From positions 3,310-47,303 of the forward strand of contig JAJPZA010000051.1 in assembly GCA_021204625.1 (NCBI GenBank): 43,994 nucleotides of DNA. The letters are read 5' to 3'. The translations under genes were made by a program, and so were the position numbers. Under the pieces are notes generated by a model. It ran no database searches. It was not told the origin of the DNA and worked only from the letters and a program-made list of their open reading frames with translations. Below, piece after piece: positions 31,094 to 40,034 of this stretch. Source of the DNA: Clostridia bacterium. Its GTDB lineage: Bacteria > Bacillota > Clostridia > Christensenellales > Borkfalkiaceae. Every line of letters starts with the position of its first letter. Position 1 is the first letter of the stretch.

Positions 31094-31822
31094 ATGAGCG
31101 GACGCTGCAGGTTTTTCCTGGACACAATTTTATATCCGGATGAAACGGAAGTCTCTCTCACGGGAGAGGAGTTTTCACATGCCGTAACGGTGCAGCGCCT
31201 CCGTGAGGGCAGCGAGATAGTCCTTTTAGACGGCACTGGCAAGGAGTATTCCGCAATAGTCACCAAGGTGGAGAAGCGCTCACTAGGCGCCCATATAATC
31301 TCATCTTCCGTCTCGGACAAAGAGCCGGCTGCGGACATATATCTTCTCTGCGGGGAGCTTAAAGGAGACAAGACGGAGCTTGTCGTGCAGAAGGCCGTGG
31401 AGCTCGGGGCCTCAAGGATAGGCATCTTCTCTTCGGAATACTGCGCCGCGTACATGAACGCAAACAAGCTGGAGCGGCTCAACAAAGTGGCCCGTGAGGC
31501 CGCAAAGCAGTGCCTTAGGGCAAAGTCCGTTCCCGTGGAATATTACCCCTCACTGCAGGAGGCCCTCGCATCCGCAAAAGAATATGAATCCAGGATATTC
31601 GCCTGCGAATTCGTAAAGGAGTCAGACAAAGGCCTTGGCAGCATAACAAGCCCCTGCGCCCTCATTGTGGGCAGCGAAGGGGGCTTTTCAGAGGCAGAAC
31701 TGGCCTGCGCCAGAGACGCCGGCTTTTCCGCCGTAACGCTTGGAAAGCGCATACTCCGTGCTGAAACAGCGGCAATAGCTCTTCTGGCCGTTGCGGCATA
31801 CAATCTGGGGGAGCTCGGATGA
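31094..31822 (+). CDS. rsmE: 16S rRNA (uracil(1498)-N(3))-methyltransferase RsmE
   Basis: A 242-residue SPOUT-class knotted methyltransferase that methylates U1498 of 16S rRNA. The N-terminal PUA-like domain starts with RFFLD and contains HAVTVQRLREGSEIVLLDG. The trefoil-knot SAM site has the motifs IVGSEGGFSEAE and LGKRILRAETAAIA at the C-terminal end. The length is normal. AGAGAG precedes the ATG. It overlaps mtaB by four bases (ATGA), so the two are coupled. Confidence 0.95.
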   Translation: MSGRCRFFLDTILYPDETEVSLTGEEFSHAVTVQRLREGSEIVLLDGTGKEYSAIVTKVEKRSLGAHIISSSVSDKEPAADIYLLCGELKGDKTELVVQKAVELGASRIGIFSSEYCAAYMNANKLERLNKVAREAAKQCLRAKSVPVEYYPSLQEALASAKEYESRIFACEFVKESDKGLGSITSPCALIVGSEGGFSEAELACARDAGFSAVTLGKRILRAETAAIALLAVAAYNLGELG

Positions 31823-33036
31823 AGGCCGTAGTGTTCACCCTCGGGTGCAAGGTTAATGAAACGGAGTCCGGCTCCATCTTAGCCGGTCTGGAGGCCGCAG
31901 GATGGGACGTCTCAGATGCCCTGGAGCCTGCGGACGTGTACGTCCTCAACACCTGCGCCGTGACAGCCGAGGCGGAGAAAAAGAGCAGGCAGCTTGTGGC
32001 CCGCGCAAGGCGCTTCAATCCGGAGGCCAAAGTGTACGTCTGCGGCTGCGCCTCGCAGAACTCTCCCGTGTCCTTTGAAGAGAAGAACGTCACATACGTC
32101 TGCGGCACGGAGGGCAAGGAAGAGAAGATTCTCGCAAGGATTGCGGAAGACTTTGGCATGGCCTGCTGCAGCGGCCTGTATCCCAAGCAGACCCGGACAA
32201 GGGCTTTCATTAAGATCCAGGACGGGTGCAACTCATTCTGCTCATACTGCCGCATACCGTACCTTCGCGGCCGCACCTGGTCCAGGAGCATAGATGATAT
32301 ACGGCGTGAGATAGCCTCCTGCACAAGTCCGGAGATAGTCTTGAACGGCATAAACCTTACCGCGTACAATTATGAAGGCAAAACTCTAACAGACCTCATG
32401 CTGGCTTTAAAGGACGTCCCCGCAAGGATCCGCCTGGGTTCTTTGGAGAACGGCATAATCTCGGAGGACTTCCTGCAGGCCTGCACGCAGCTTAAAGACT
32501 TCGCCCCTCAGTTTCATCTTTCCCTGCAGAGCGGCAGCACGGCAGTGCTCAAGGCCATGAACAGGCATTACACGAGGGAGCAGTATCTGGAGCGGTGCGC
32601 CTTGGTGTACAGATATTTCCCGGAGGGGAGCATTACAACGGACATAATAGCGGGCTTTCCCACGGAAACTGAAGAGGATTTTGCGCAGAGCCTTTCCATC
32701 ATAGACGAGGCGGGATTTGCAAGGGTGCACGCTTTTGAATACTCCCAGCGCGCCGGCACTGTTTCCGCACGCATGAAGGACCTTCCGCATGCGGTAAAAA
32801 ACGCCAGACTGCAGCAGCTTCTTTCCAAGGGCAGAGAGGCGGAAAAGAAGTTCGTGTCCGGCTTCGCCGGAAAGACCTTGGACTTCATTGCAGAGGAGAA
32901 GCAGGGGGAGTACTGCACCGGTTATACCGGCAATTACATAAAGATATACGCTTCCGGGGAGTTTGTTCCCGGGCAGAAATATAAGGTGGAAATAGAGAGA
33001 GCGCATGAAGACGGAGCAATCGCCCGGCGCATCTGA
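31819..33036 (+). CDS. mtaB: tRNA (N(6)-L-threonylcarbamoyladenosine(37)-C(2))-methylthiotransferase MtaB
   Basis: A 405-residue radical-SAM methylthiotransferase that adds a methylthio group to t6A at tRNA position 37. The UPF0004 domain supplies cluster cysteines Cys10 (LGCKVNETES), Cys46 (NTCAVT) and Cys77 (CGCASQ). The radical-SAM CxxxCxxC is Cys137, Cys141 and Cys144 in GCNSFCSYCRIPYLRGR. The expected NGINLTAY, QSGS and FPTET motifs follow, and a TRAM-like domain lies at the end. The VNETES motif separates it from MiaB and RimO. It overlaps rsmE by 4 bases and the next gene by 32 bases, which suggests tight coupling. Confidence 0.93.
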   Translation: MKAVVFTLGCKVNETESGSILAGLEAAGWDVSDALEPADVYVLNTCAVTAEAEKKSRQLVARARRFNPEAKVYVCGCASQNSPVSFEEKNVTYVCGTEGKEEKILARIAEDFGMACCSGLYPKQTRTRAFIKIQDGCNSFCSYCRIPYLRGRTWSRSIDDIRREIASCTSPEIVLNGINLTAYNYEGKTLTDLMLALKDVPARIRLGSLENGIISEDFLQACTQLKDFAPQFHLSLQSGSTAVLKAMNRHYTREQYLERCALVYRYFPEGSITTDIIAGFPTETEEDFAQSLSIIDEAGFARVHAFEYSQRAGTVSARMKDLPHAVKNARLQQLLSKGREAEKKFVSGFAGKTLDFIAEEKQGEYCTGYTGNYIKIYASGEFVPGQKYKVEIERAHEDGAIARRI

Positions 33037-34861
33037 GACTCCTGAAACGGACCCGGAGCAGATGAGCGAAAACAAGAAGCAGGGCTGGCTTTCCAGGGCA
33101 CGGCATGCCGTGGCCGTCTTTTTCGTGCAGACTTTCCGCCCACGCACAAGGGAAGATTACACAGAGCTTTTCCAGCGCGGCTTCAAGGGCCACAAGGAGG
33201 GAGTGCGCAACAAGTACCCCTGGATGTATGTCCGTTTCTTAGGCCTCTGCATCGTCCTTTTTGCCATAGCCGCCAGCGTGTATTATTTGACGGGCAACAC
33301 CCTTGGCGCCCCGCAGCTGCTGTTTTTCGGCGCAGGATTGGGATGCATAACATTCCTGCTTCTCATATATGAGCTCTATACCGGGAATGACATGTCCCTG
33401 CTGCTGGTCCTTGGCGTGTGCATCATAGGGGGCTTCATATCCGTCTGTCTTGCGCAGCTGGGATACCTTGCGTACATCCCGGACGGGGACTGGGCGGAGC
33501 CGTTCTGGGTAGGATTCTGGGAAGAGTTCTGCAAGGCCCTTGTCACCATCCTGGTCATCGTGGTCCTCAGAAAGCAGGACCCGTTCGCAGCCTTTCTTAT
33601 CGGCGTGGCCATTGGAAGCGGCTTCGCCCTTTCAGAAGACGCCGGATACATCTACGTATATTCCGCAGGCCTCTTACGCGTCACGGACGCATCCATGCTT
33701 GCCCTGGAGCGCGCATGCATGGCAATCTGCACACACGCAACATGGACGGGAATCATAGCCTGGGCATTCGCTAAATTCAGGAATCCCTTCATAAACCTGC
33801 GCTTCTGGGGATGCGTTGCATTATGCATGCTCATGCATGCCCTGTGGGACCTGCCGGATGTGGGATGGATTAATATCGTCATAAAATTCTTCCTTGTCGT
33901 GGGAGGCATATGGTTTGAGGCCTGGATCATATACAAGTGCAAGAAGCCCACGCTTGCAGTCTCGCCCGGGGACACTGCCGAAGTGCAGCTGTCCATAAAC
34001 CTTGAGACGGGCCTCATCGGCGGAAAGGAGAAGGACGCCGGTTATTTCTCCAGAGCAGGCAACCTTGCCGGGTGCCTCTGCATCGTAGGCGCAGCCCTGC
34101 TGCTTTCCATCTTCTTTGCCTTTAATCCGTTTGCAGCCCGCAAAAAGACCGTGACCTACACGGACGTGGACCAGTTCATCTCCGTGGCACAGTTGGGTCT
34201 TTCCATAGAGACGGATCCAAGCCGCCCTTATGATGACACCGTTCCCCTTGAGGACAACTATTCATACACCGTGACGGACGGCCTTCCGGATACCATAACC
34301 CAGCGTCTCCCGGCCGTAATAAACGGCGTGGAAAGCGAAGAGAACTACATCCTTTACACATACTCGTTCAGCTACAGCAATGACGACGAAGAGGACGAGG
34401 CCCTGGACCCGGACGAAGATCAAAACACCATAGACCCTGACGAGGATACGGATTCCACGAATCCGGACGATAACCCGGACGAAAATCAGGAATCCACAGA
34501 GCCGGACAATAACCCGGACGAAAATCAGGAATCCACAGAGCCGGAGGAAAATACGGACGGCGAAGAGGAAGAGACGGAGCCTGTGACCCCGGCCTATGTA
34601 GAGCTCTGTTACGAAGGCATTTACTACAGGGGCCGGACTATCGGGGACAGGCTGGTATTCATTCTCAACAGTGATTACAGCAGCTGGTCTGTCAGCGAGG
34701 ACGCCACGAAAGTATACCTCACTATTGTGGATGACAGCCCCTGGTACGAGGTTGGCGGAATAATACTTTTAACTTTAGCAGGATGCGCCTTTTTAGGCGG
34801 AGTAATAGCCTTTGCGGCATGCAAAGCAAAATCCAGGAGGATGAAGAAAAATGCTCAGTGA
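33005..34861 (+). CDS. PrsW-family intramembrane metalloprotease with acidic linker and C-terminal anchor
   Basis: A 618-residue membrane protein. After a charged cytoplasmic N-terminus, about eight hydrophobic segments span residues 75-310. PrsW/CAAX-protease-like motifs are present: Glu173-Glu174 with Lys177 (FWEEFCKA), Glu211 (FALSEDAGY), His244 (CTHATW) and His278 (LMHALWD). A further membrane segment lies near 350-370. After it comes a probably external region with acidic Asp/Pro/Asn/Glu repeats (DNNPDENQESTEP twice), and then a last membrane helix near 585-610. The extra C-terminal half is unlike the short classical PrsW, which cleaves an anti-sigma factor. The substrate here is unknown. 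ATG 33005 follows AGAGAGA; ATG 33062 is an alternative. Confidence 0.8.
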   Translation: MKTEQSPGASETPETDPEQMSENKKQGWLSRARHAVAVFFVQTFRPRTREDYTELFQRGFKGHKEGVRNKYPWMYVRFLGLCIVLFAIAASVYYLTGNTLGAPQLLFFGAGLGCITFLLLIYELYTGNDMSLLLVLGVCIIGGFISVCLAQLGYLAYIPDGDWAEPFWVGFWEEFCKALVTILVIVVLRKQDPFAAFLIGVAIGSGFALSEDAGYIYVYSAGLLRVTDASMLALERACMAICTHATWTGIIAWAFAKFRNPFINLRFWGCVALCMLMHALWDLPDVGWINIVIKFFLVVGGIWFEAWIIYKCKKPTLAVSPGDTAEVQLSINLETGLIGGKEKDAGYFSRAGNLAGCLCIVGAALLLSIFFAFNPFAARKKTVTYTDVDQFISVAQLGLSIETDPSRPYDDTVPLEDNYSYTVTDGLPDTITQRLPAVINGVESEENYILYTYSFSYSNDDEEDEALDPDEDQNTIDPDEDTDSTNPDDNPDENQESTEPDNNPDENQESTEPEENTDGEEEETEPVTPAYVELCYEGIYYRGRTIGDRLVFILNSDYSSWSVSEDATKVYLTIVDDSPWYEVGGIILLTLAGCAFLGGVIAFAACKAKSRRMKKNAQ

Positions 34862-35189
34862 TGACTGCCTTTTCTGTAAAATCATAGAAGGGAAGATCCC
34901 TTCAACCAAAGTGTACGAAGACGACAAGATGCTCGTCTTCAAGGACATTGAGCCCAAGGCAAAGGTCCATCTCCTTGCCGTGGCCAAGAACCACTTCAAG
35001 CTCCTTGCGGACATGAATGAGGAGCAGGCGGAGCTTGTTAAGTACATGCTCACCAAGATCCCTGCAATAGCCGCAGCAAACGGCTGTGAAAAGGGCTTCC
35101 GCCTTGTGATCAACCAGGGCGAGGACGCCGGTCAGTCTGTCTTCCATCTCCACATCCACATTCTCGGCGGCGAAACCTTAGGCTGGTAA
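34851..35189 (+). CDS. HIT family protein (Hint-type nucleotide hydrolase)
   Basis: A 112-residue histidine-triad protein of the HINT branch. It begins CLFCKIIEGKIPS with the zinc-type cysteines and ends with the histidine triad HLHIHILGG. These enzymes hydrolyse phosphoramidates such as adenosine 5'-monophosphoramidate and are cytoplasmic. The start lies inside the 3' end of the PrsW gene (11-base overlap), with AGGAGGATG upstream. It closes the rsmE-mtaB-PrsW-HIT gene run, and a probable terminator follows. Confidence 0.92.
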   Translation: MLSDDCLFCKIIEGKIPSTKVYEDDKMLVFKDIEPKAKVHLLAVAKNHFKLLADMNEEQAELVKYMLTKIPAIAAANGCEKGFRLVINQGEDAGQSVFHLHIHILGGETLGW

Positions 35190-35192
35190 TTG

Positions 35193-35227
35193 CGTCCCGA
35201 GGGCAGCTCCCCGGCACGGTTTTTTTT
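35193..35227 (+). terminator. Probable terminator after the HIT gene
   Basis: An imperfect GC-rich stem (CGTCCCGAGG opposite CCCCGGCACG, with two mismatches) is followed by eight T residues starting at 35220. It is placed directly after the HIT stop. Confidence 0.6.
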
Positions 35228-35242
35228 GATTGGATTGGAGCT

Positions 35243-35256
35243 GAAACATATGTTTC
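35243..35256 (+). promoter_or_regulatory. 14-bp perfect palindrome upstream of the trp leader
   Basis: GAAACATATGTTTC is a perfect palindrome sharing the 12-bp core AAACATATGTTT and short flanks with 5909-5922 upstream of pheA. It lies about 170 bases before the trp promoter, in an otherwise gene-free 637-base gap. Confidence 0.4.
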
Positions 35257-35426
35257 TGCTCTGGTTATTCTGATCTGGAACCGCGATAAAAAAGGCATAG
35301 TTGCAGTGGAATCGTAATTTTTCGCTGCAGTTTATTAACCGCGCAACGGCTGATTCAGTAGGGAAACCCGCCGTTCGTGCATGGAAATTTTCACAAAAAC
35401 GAGGCCGGAAATATTGCAAATTTTCC

Positions 35427-35455
35427 TTGACATTGAAAAATGCCGAGTGTAGAAT
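35427..35455 (+). promoter_or_regulatory. trp operon promoter
   Basis: TTGACA and TAGAAT are separated by 17 bases, immediately ahead of the T-box leader. The -35 is perfect and the -10 has four of six consensus bases (TAgAaT). Confidence 0.8.
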
Positions 35456-35461
35456 TGCAGA

Positions 35462-35754
35462 CAAGAACTGAATCTGCTTCAAACCGTTGATGCGGGAGTA
35501 AAGACAGTAGATGCGCTCACAGAGAGTCCGGGCGGATGAGAGCCGGGCAGAAAGCAGACTGTCAAATGGGCCGCGGAGGGCGCAAGGAAAAGGCATTTGC
35601 CTTAGTATTTTGCGACGTGCATGGCATACGTCAGTTGCCAGGGATATGTAAGTATCCGGAAAGAGTGCAGCGCAAAGCTGTGAAGCAAGGTGGCACCGCG
35701 GGTGTATTGTATGCTCGTCCTTGACAGAATGTTGAATTTTGTCAGGGACTTTTT
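35462..35754 (+). promoter_or_regulatory. T-box leader with Trp (TGG) specifier
   Basis: A tRNA-Trp-sensing attenuator. Stem I has AGTA (35506-35509) and ACAGAGAGT. The specifier side reads GTCAAATGGG, with TGG at 35567-35569. The T-box AAGGTGGCACCGCGG is at 35687-35701, and its TGGC would pair with the GCCA end of tRNA-Trp. The terminator is a 10-bp stem, GTCCTTGACA (35717-35726) with TGTCAGGGAC (35740-35749), one G-T pair, then five T. Low charged tRNA-Trp should favour read-through into trpE. Confidence 0.93.
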
Positions 35755-35826
35755 GTTTGTTCAAAACCTGCGGCAGGGCACAGATGCTTTAATGCCGCAT
35801 GCATCCGGAAAAAGAGGAGGCGTCAT

Positions 35827-37299
35827 ATGAAAATCACACCGTCTTTGGAAGAAGTGGAAAAGCTCGCGGGGAGCGGGGAGTACGGAATAATTCCCGTCTG
35901 CGGGGAGATATACGCAGACAGCACAACAACCATAGAAGTGCTCAGGGTGCTTCAGAGCGTGAGCAGCCATGTGTATCTTCTGGAGAGCGCGGAGGCAAAC
36001 AAGCGCCAGGGCAGATATTCGTTCCTTGGCTATGACCCCACGCTGGACATCAAGTGCACGGATTATGAGATCACCATCTCTTCGGCTGTCGCAGACCAGA
36101 CCTTCAAGGGGAATCCCCGGGATGAGATAAGAAAGCTTCTGGCCCAGAACAAGAGCCCGCAGCTTCCCGGCATGCCTCCTTTCACCGGCGGGCTTGTGGG
36201 ATACTTCTCATATGACTATATCAAGTACAGCGAGCCTTCCTTGAAGCTGGACGCGCTGGATGAGGACGGGTTCAGGGACGTGGACCTCATGCTCTTTGAC
36301 AAGGTCATAGTCTTTGACAACTATCGCCAGAAGATCATGCTCATTGCAAACGTCAAGGCGGCCTCCCCGGAGAAGGGATACCACAAGGCCGTGCTGGAGA
36401 TAGAGAAGATGGCGGACCTTATCCGCCGCGGCGCAAAGGAGCCTTCGCAGCCTTTGAAGCTTAAGACGGACTTCAAGCCCCTGTTCAACAAAGAGGCGTA
36501 CTGCCGGATGGTGGAAAAGGGCAAGGAGTACATATACGAGGGAGACATCTTCCAGGTGGTCCTTTCCAACAGGCTGGAGGCGGAGACGGAGGGAAGCCTT
36601 CTGGACACGTACAGGGTCCTGCGTACAAGCAACCCCTCGCCGTACATGTTCTACTTCTCCGGCGAAGACGGAGAGATAGTAGGCGCCAGCCCGGAGACGC
36701 TTGTTAAGCTGGAAAACGGAAAGCTCTTCACATTCCCCTTAGCCGGAACAAGAAAGAGAGGGGCAACGCCGGAAGAGGACAAGGCCCTGGAGGAAGAGCT
36801 TTTAGGAGATGAGAAGGAGAGGGCGGAGCACAACATGCTCGTGGATCTCGGCAGAAACGATATCGGCAAGGTGTCCGAGATAGGCTCCGTGAAAGTGGAG
36901 AAGTACATGGGCATAGAGAGATACTCCCATGTCATGCACATAGGCTCCATGGTAACGGGAAGAATCCGTGAAGGGTATGACGCGCTCAACGCCGTGGACT
37001 CCATCCTGCCTGCCGGAACGCTTTCCGGAGCGCCGAAGCTCCGCGCATGCGAGATCATAAACGAGCTGGAGAACAATAAGCGCGGCATTTACGGCGGGGC
37101 CATAGGGTACATCTCCTTTGACGGCAACCTGGACGTGTGCATAGCCATCCGGCTTGCATTTTCCAAGAACGGCAAAGTTTTCATCCGTTCCGGCGCGGGA
37201 ATAGTTGCGGACAGCGTTCCGGAGAACGAGTACCAGGAGTGCCTCAACAAGGCGGCTGCGGTAATAAACGCGGTGCATGAGTCAGAGGGCGGCATATAA
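35827..37299 (+). CDS. trpE: Anthranilate synthase component I
   Basis: This 490-residue chorismate-binding enzyme makes anthranilate with ammonia from TrpG. The N-terminal LLESAE at residues 51-56 is the Trp-binding element, so feedback inhibition by Trp is expected. The catalytic domain is intact, with RNDIGKVS, the ERYSHVMHIGS segment, PAGTLSGAPKLRA, and a C-terminal GAGIVADSVPENEY. AGGAGG at 35815-35820 lies 6 bases before the ATG. First gene of the T-box-controlled operon. Confidence 0.96.
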   Translation: MKITPSLEEVEKLAGSGEYGIIPVCGEIYADSTTTIEVLRVLQSVSSHVYLLESAEANKRQGRYSFLGYDPTLDIKCTDYEITISSAVADQTFKGNPRDEIRKLLAQNKSPQLPGMPPFTGGLVGYFSYDYIKYSEPSLKLDALDEDGFRDVDLMLFDKVIVFDNYRQKIMLIANVKAASPEKGYHKAVLEIEKMADLIRRGAKEPSQPLKLKTDFKPLFNKEAYCRMVEKGKEYIYEGDIFQVVLSNRLEAETEGSLLDTYRVLRTSNPSPYMFYFSGEDGEIVGASPETLVKLENGKLFTFPLAGTRKRGATPEEDKALEEELLGDEKERAEHNMLVDLGRNDIGKVSEIGSVKVEKYMGIERYSHVMHIGSMVTGRIREGYDALNAVDSILPAGTLSGAPKLRACEIINELENNKRGIYGGAIGYISFDGNLDVCIAIRLAFSKNGKVFIRSGAGIVADSVPENEYQECLNKAAAVINAVHESEGGI

Positions 37300-37354
37300 A
37301 CCGCCTTTCGGCGCGGATCCCATTGCAGTTTGTAAGAGTTTGGAAGAGGGTATC

Positions 37355-37921
37355 ATGATACTGCTTATAGATAATTATGACAGCTTTTCATACAACGTGT
37401 ACCAGCTTGTGGGCGGGATAAACCCGGATATAAAGGTCATCCGCAATGATGAGATGACCATTGAAGACATTTCCGCTCTCGCGCCCAGCCACATAATAAT
37501 CTCCCCGGGCCCCGGGAGGCCTGAAGACGCCGGCATCTGCGAAGACGCTGTAAAGGCCTTTGCGGTCAAAATTCCCATCCTCGGCATCTGCCTGGGCCAC
37601 CAGGCGATATGCGAGGCCTTCGGCGGAGACATAGTGCACGCGCGCCAGCTCATGCACGGCAAACAGTCCGAAATCCTTCTGGATACATCCTGTCCGCTTT
37701 TCAGAGGCATGGAGCCGGAGATGGTGGCGGGAAGATACCATTCCCTTGTGGCAGACCCAGGAACCCTTCCAAAGTGCCTCAAGGTTGTGGCCAGGACAAA
37801 GGACGGGGAGCTTATGGCGGTGCAGCACAAAGACTGCCGGATATACGGCGTTCAGTTTCATCCGGAATCCGTTTTAACCCCAGACGGCAAGCAGGTCCTG
37901 GAGAACTTCCTGTCCCTGTAA
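37355..37921 (+). CDS. trpG: Anthranilate synthase component II (glutamine amidotransferase)
   Basis: A 188-residue class I glutamine amidotransferase that supplies ammonia to TrpE. The triad is Cys79 in GICLGHQ plus His169 and Glu171 in FHPES. SPGPGRPEDAG near 50-60 is the oxyanion-side motif. The frame is open upstream to 37277, overlapping trpE, but ATG 37355 gives the standard start ILLIDNYDSF and follows GAGGG. It is a stand-alone TrpG, not fused to TrpD as in enterobacteria. Confidence 0.95.
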   Translation: MILLIDNYDSFSYNVYQLVGGINPDIKVIRNDEMTIEDISALAPSHIIISPGPGRPEDAGICEDAVKAFAVKIPILGICLGHQAICEAFGGDIVHARQLMHGKQSEILLDTSCPLFRGMEPEMVAGRYHSLVADPGTLPKCLKVVARTKDGELMAVQHKDCRIYGVQFHPESVLTPDGKQVLENFLSL

Positions 37922-38075
37922 CGGCAGGAATATGCAGGATTCACGCATTCCCGGCAACGGAAAATCCGGGGCCGCAGGCGCGGGAACACATAAAAAGCGC
38001 ATGAATGGATGATTCCATTGCGGATATACAAGAATTAAACAATGCGCTGCTTCCAGGCGGCGGGTGGAGGACATT

Positions 38076-39086
38076 ATGATAATACGGGATGCATTGGCGC
38101 AGCTTGTTGCAAAGAAAGACATAGGATATGAAACGGCGTATGCTGTCATGAATGAAATCATGACGGGCCAGGCAAGCGATGTTTTAAAGAGCGCGTATCT
38201 CACGGCTCTTGCAATGAAGGGCGAGACCATAGAGGAGATCTCCGGGTCCGCGGCGGCAATGAGAGACCATGCTTTAGTCATGCCCCATGAAGGGGATGCC
38301 CTTGAGATAGTGGGAACGGGCGGAGACGGATTCGGCTCATTCAACATCTCAACCACAGCGGCCTTCGTAATCTCTGCAGCCGGCGTTCCTGTCGCAAAGC
38401 ACGGCAACCGCGCGGCAAGCTCCAAGTGCGGCGCGGCAGATGTCTTAGAGGCCCTCGGCGCAAACATCATGATTTCCCCGGAGAGGAGCTCGGAGATTTT
38501 CAAGGAGATAGGCATGTGCTTCATGTTCGCGCAGGTATATCATATCGCCATGAAGTACGTAGGACCCATAAGAAAGGAGCTTGGCATCCGCACAGTGTTC
38601 AATATCTTAGGGCCCATAACCAACCCGGCGCGCACAAATCTGCAGGTTCTGGGCGTTTATGACGAGGCCATCATGGAATCCCAGGCCAAGGTGCTCACAA
38701 ACCTCGGCGTGGAGAGGGGAATGGTTGTGTACGGCCAGGACAAGATGGACGAGATAACCGTAACGGCTCCCACAAGCATCGTTGAGATAGACCACGGCTC
38801 GTACAAAAAATACGTCATCACCCCGGAGCTTTTCGGCATGAAGACGGCCGCAAGGGAAGAGCTGGTCGGCGGCACTCCCGCGGAGAACGCAGAGATAACC
38901 CGCGCCATCCTTTCAGGCGCTGAAGGCCCCAAGACAGACGCCGTCCTTTTAAACGCCGCAGCAGGCATTGTCGTAGGCGGAAATGCAAAGAATCTTGCAG
39001 AGGGCGTTGCCATAGCAAGGGAAGTCATCTCCAGCGGCAAGGCAAAAGAGAAGATGGAGACCTTCATCCGTCTCACAAACGAGTAA
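38076..39086 (+). CDS. trpD: Anthranilate phosphoribosyltransferase
   Basis: A 336-residue enzyme joining anthranilate and PRPP. The PRPP-binding motif GTGGDGFGSFNIST is near residues 83-96. Downstream, KHGNRAASSKCGAADVLEALG and the GPITNPA segment are typical. GTG 38064 is in frame, but GGAGG at 38066-38070, 5 bases before ATG 38076, decides the start. A 155-base gap separates it from trpG without an obvious terminator. Confidence 0.95.
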   Translation: MIIRDALAQLVAKKDIGYETAYAVMNEIMTGQASDVLKSAYLTALAMKGETIEEISGSAAAMRDHALVMPHEGDALEIVGTGGDGFGSFNISTTAAFVISAAGVPVAKHGNRAASSKCGAADVLEALGANIMISPERSSEIFKEIGMCFMFAQVYHIAMKYVGPIRKELGIRTVFNILGPITNPARTNLQVLGVYDEAIMESQAKVLTNLGVERGMVVYGQDKMDEITVTAPTSIVEIDHGSYKKYVITPELFGMKTAAREELVGGTPAENAEITRAILSGAEGPKTDAVLLNAAAGIVVGGNAKNLAEGVAIAREVISSGKAKEKMETFIRLTNE

Positions 39087-39206
39087 TATCCGGACCGGCA
39101 CACAGGCCATCCAGGCTCCAAAAAGCCTGCACGGCAAGAATCATACAGAAACACACAGAAGCATGCATTGCGCCTGTAATATATGGGATACAACGAGGGA
39201 GAGAGC

Positions 39207-40031
39207 ATGGCAGAGGAGAAGAGAAACATTCTGGAGACCATTACAGACTGCACGAGGGAACGTGTGGCAGAGCACAAGGCCAGACTGCCCTTGGCGGACT
39301 GCAGAAAGATGGCGGAAGAGCTGCATGAAGAAGATGGGCTCACTTTAGAGGCCAATCCCTTTTACAAGGCCCTGAAAAGGCCCGGCATATCCTTCATATG
39401 CGAGATAAAGAGAGCGTCCCCGTCCAAAGGGCTCATTGCCCCTGTCTTCCCGTATCTGGACATAGCGATGGAATACACTGCGGCCGGCGCAGACGCCATC
39501 TCAGTTCTCACGGAGCCCAAATACTTTCAGGGCAGTGATGACATTTTCCGCGAAATCCGGCAGGCTGTCAAAACGCCCCTGCTCCGCAAGGACTTCACAG
39601 TGGATGAGTACATGATATACGAGGCCAAGACCCTTGGCGCGGATGCCGTGCTGTTAATTGTCTCCCTTTTAAGCCGCGAGCAGCTGCAGGAATATCTCGG
39701 CATCGCGCACAGCTTAGGTCTTGCGGCCCTTGTGGAGGCCCATGACGAGACAGAGATCCAAACCGCCGTTTTTTCCTGCGGGGCGCATATCCTTGGGGTA
39801 AACAACAGAAATCTCAAGGACTTCACGGTGGATATCATGAACTCAGTCCGTCTCAGAAAGCAGGTGCCCCTGGATGTGCTGTTCGTATCGGAGAGCGGCA
39901 TGAAGACAAGGGAGAACATAGAGACTTTGGAGGCAAACGGCGTGAACGCAGTTTTAATCGGCGAGACGCTCATGAGGTCTGCAGACAAAGCGGCCGAGAT
40001 TGCAAGGCTCAAAGGCACAGAGAGAGGCTAA
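39207..40031 (+). CDS. trpC: Indole-3-glycerol phosphate synthase
   Basis: A 274-residue TIM-barrel enzyme that closes the indole ring with loss of CO2 and water. Substrate and catalytic motifs are present: EIKRASPSKG (catalytic Glu and Lys), LLRKDFTVDEYMIYEAK, GADAVLLIVSLL, VNNRNLKDF and SESGM. The frame extends to 39183, but ATG 39207 follows GAGGGAGAG and gives a normal N-terminus. It ends four bases before trpF. The two are separate proteins here, unlike the E. coli fusion. Confidence 0.95.
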   Translation: MAEEKRNILETITDCTRERVAEHKARLPLADCRKMAEELHEEDGLTLEANPFYKALKRPGISFICEIKRASPSKGLIAPVFPYLDIAMEYTAAGADAISVLTEPKYFQGSDDIFREIRQAVKTPLLRKDFTVDEYMIYEAKTLGADAVLLIVSLLSREQLQEYLGIAHSLGLAALVEAHDETEIQTAVFSCGAHILGVNNRNLKDFTVDIMNSVRLRKQVPLDVLFVSESGMKTRENIETLEANGVNAVLIGETLMRSADKAAEIARLKGTERG

Positions 40032-40034
40032 GAC

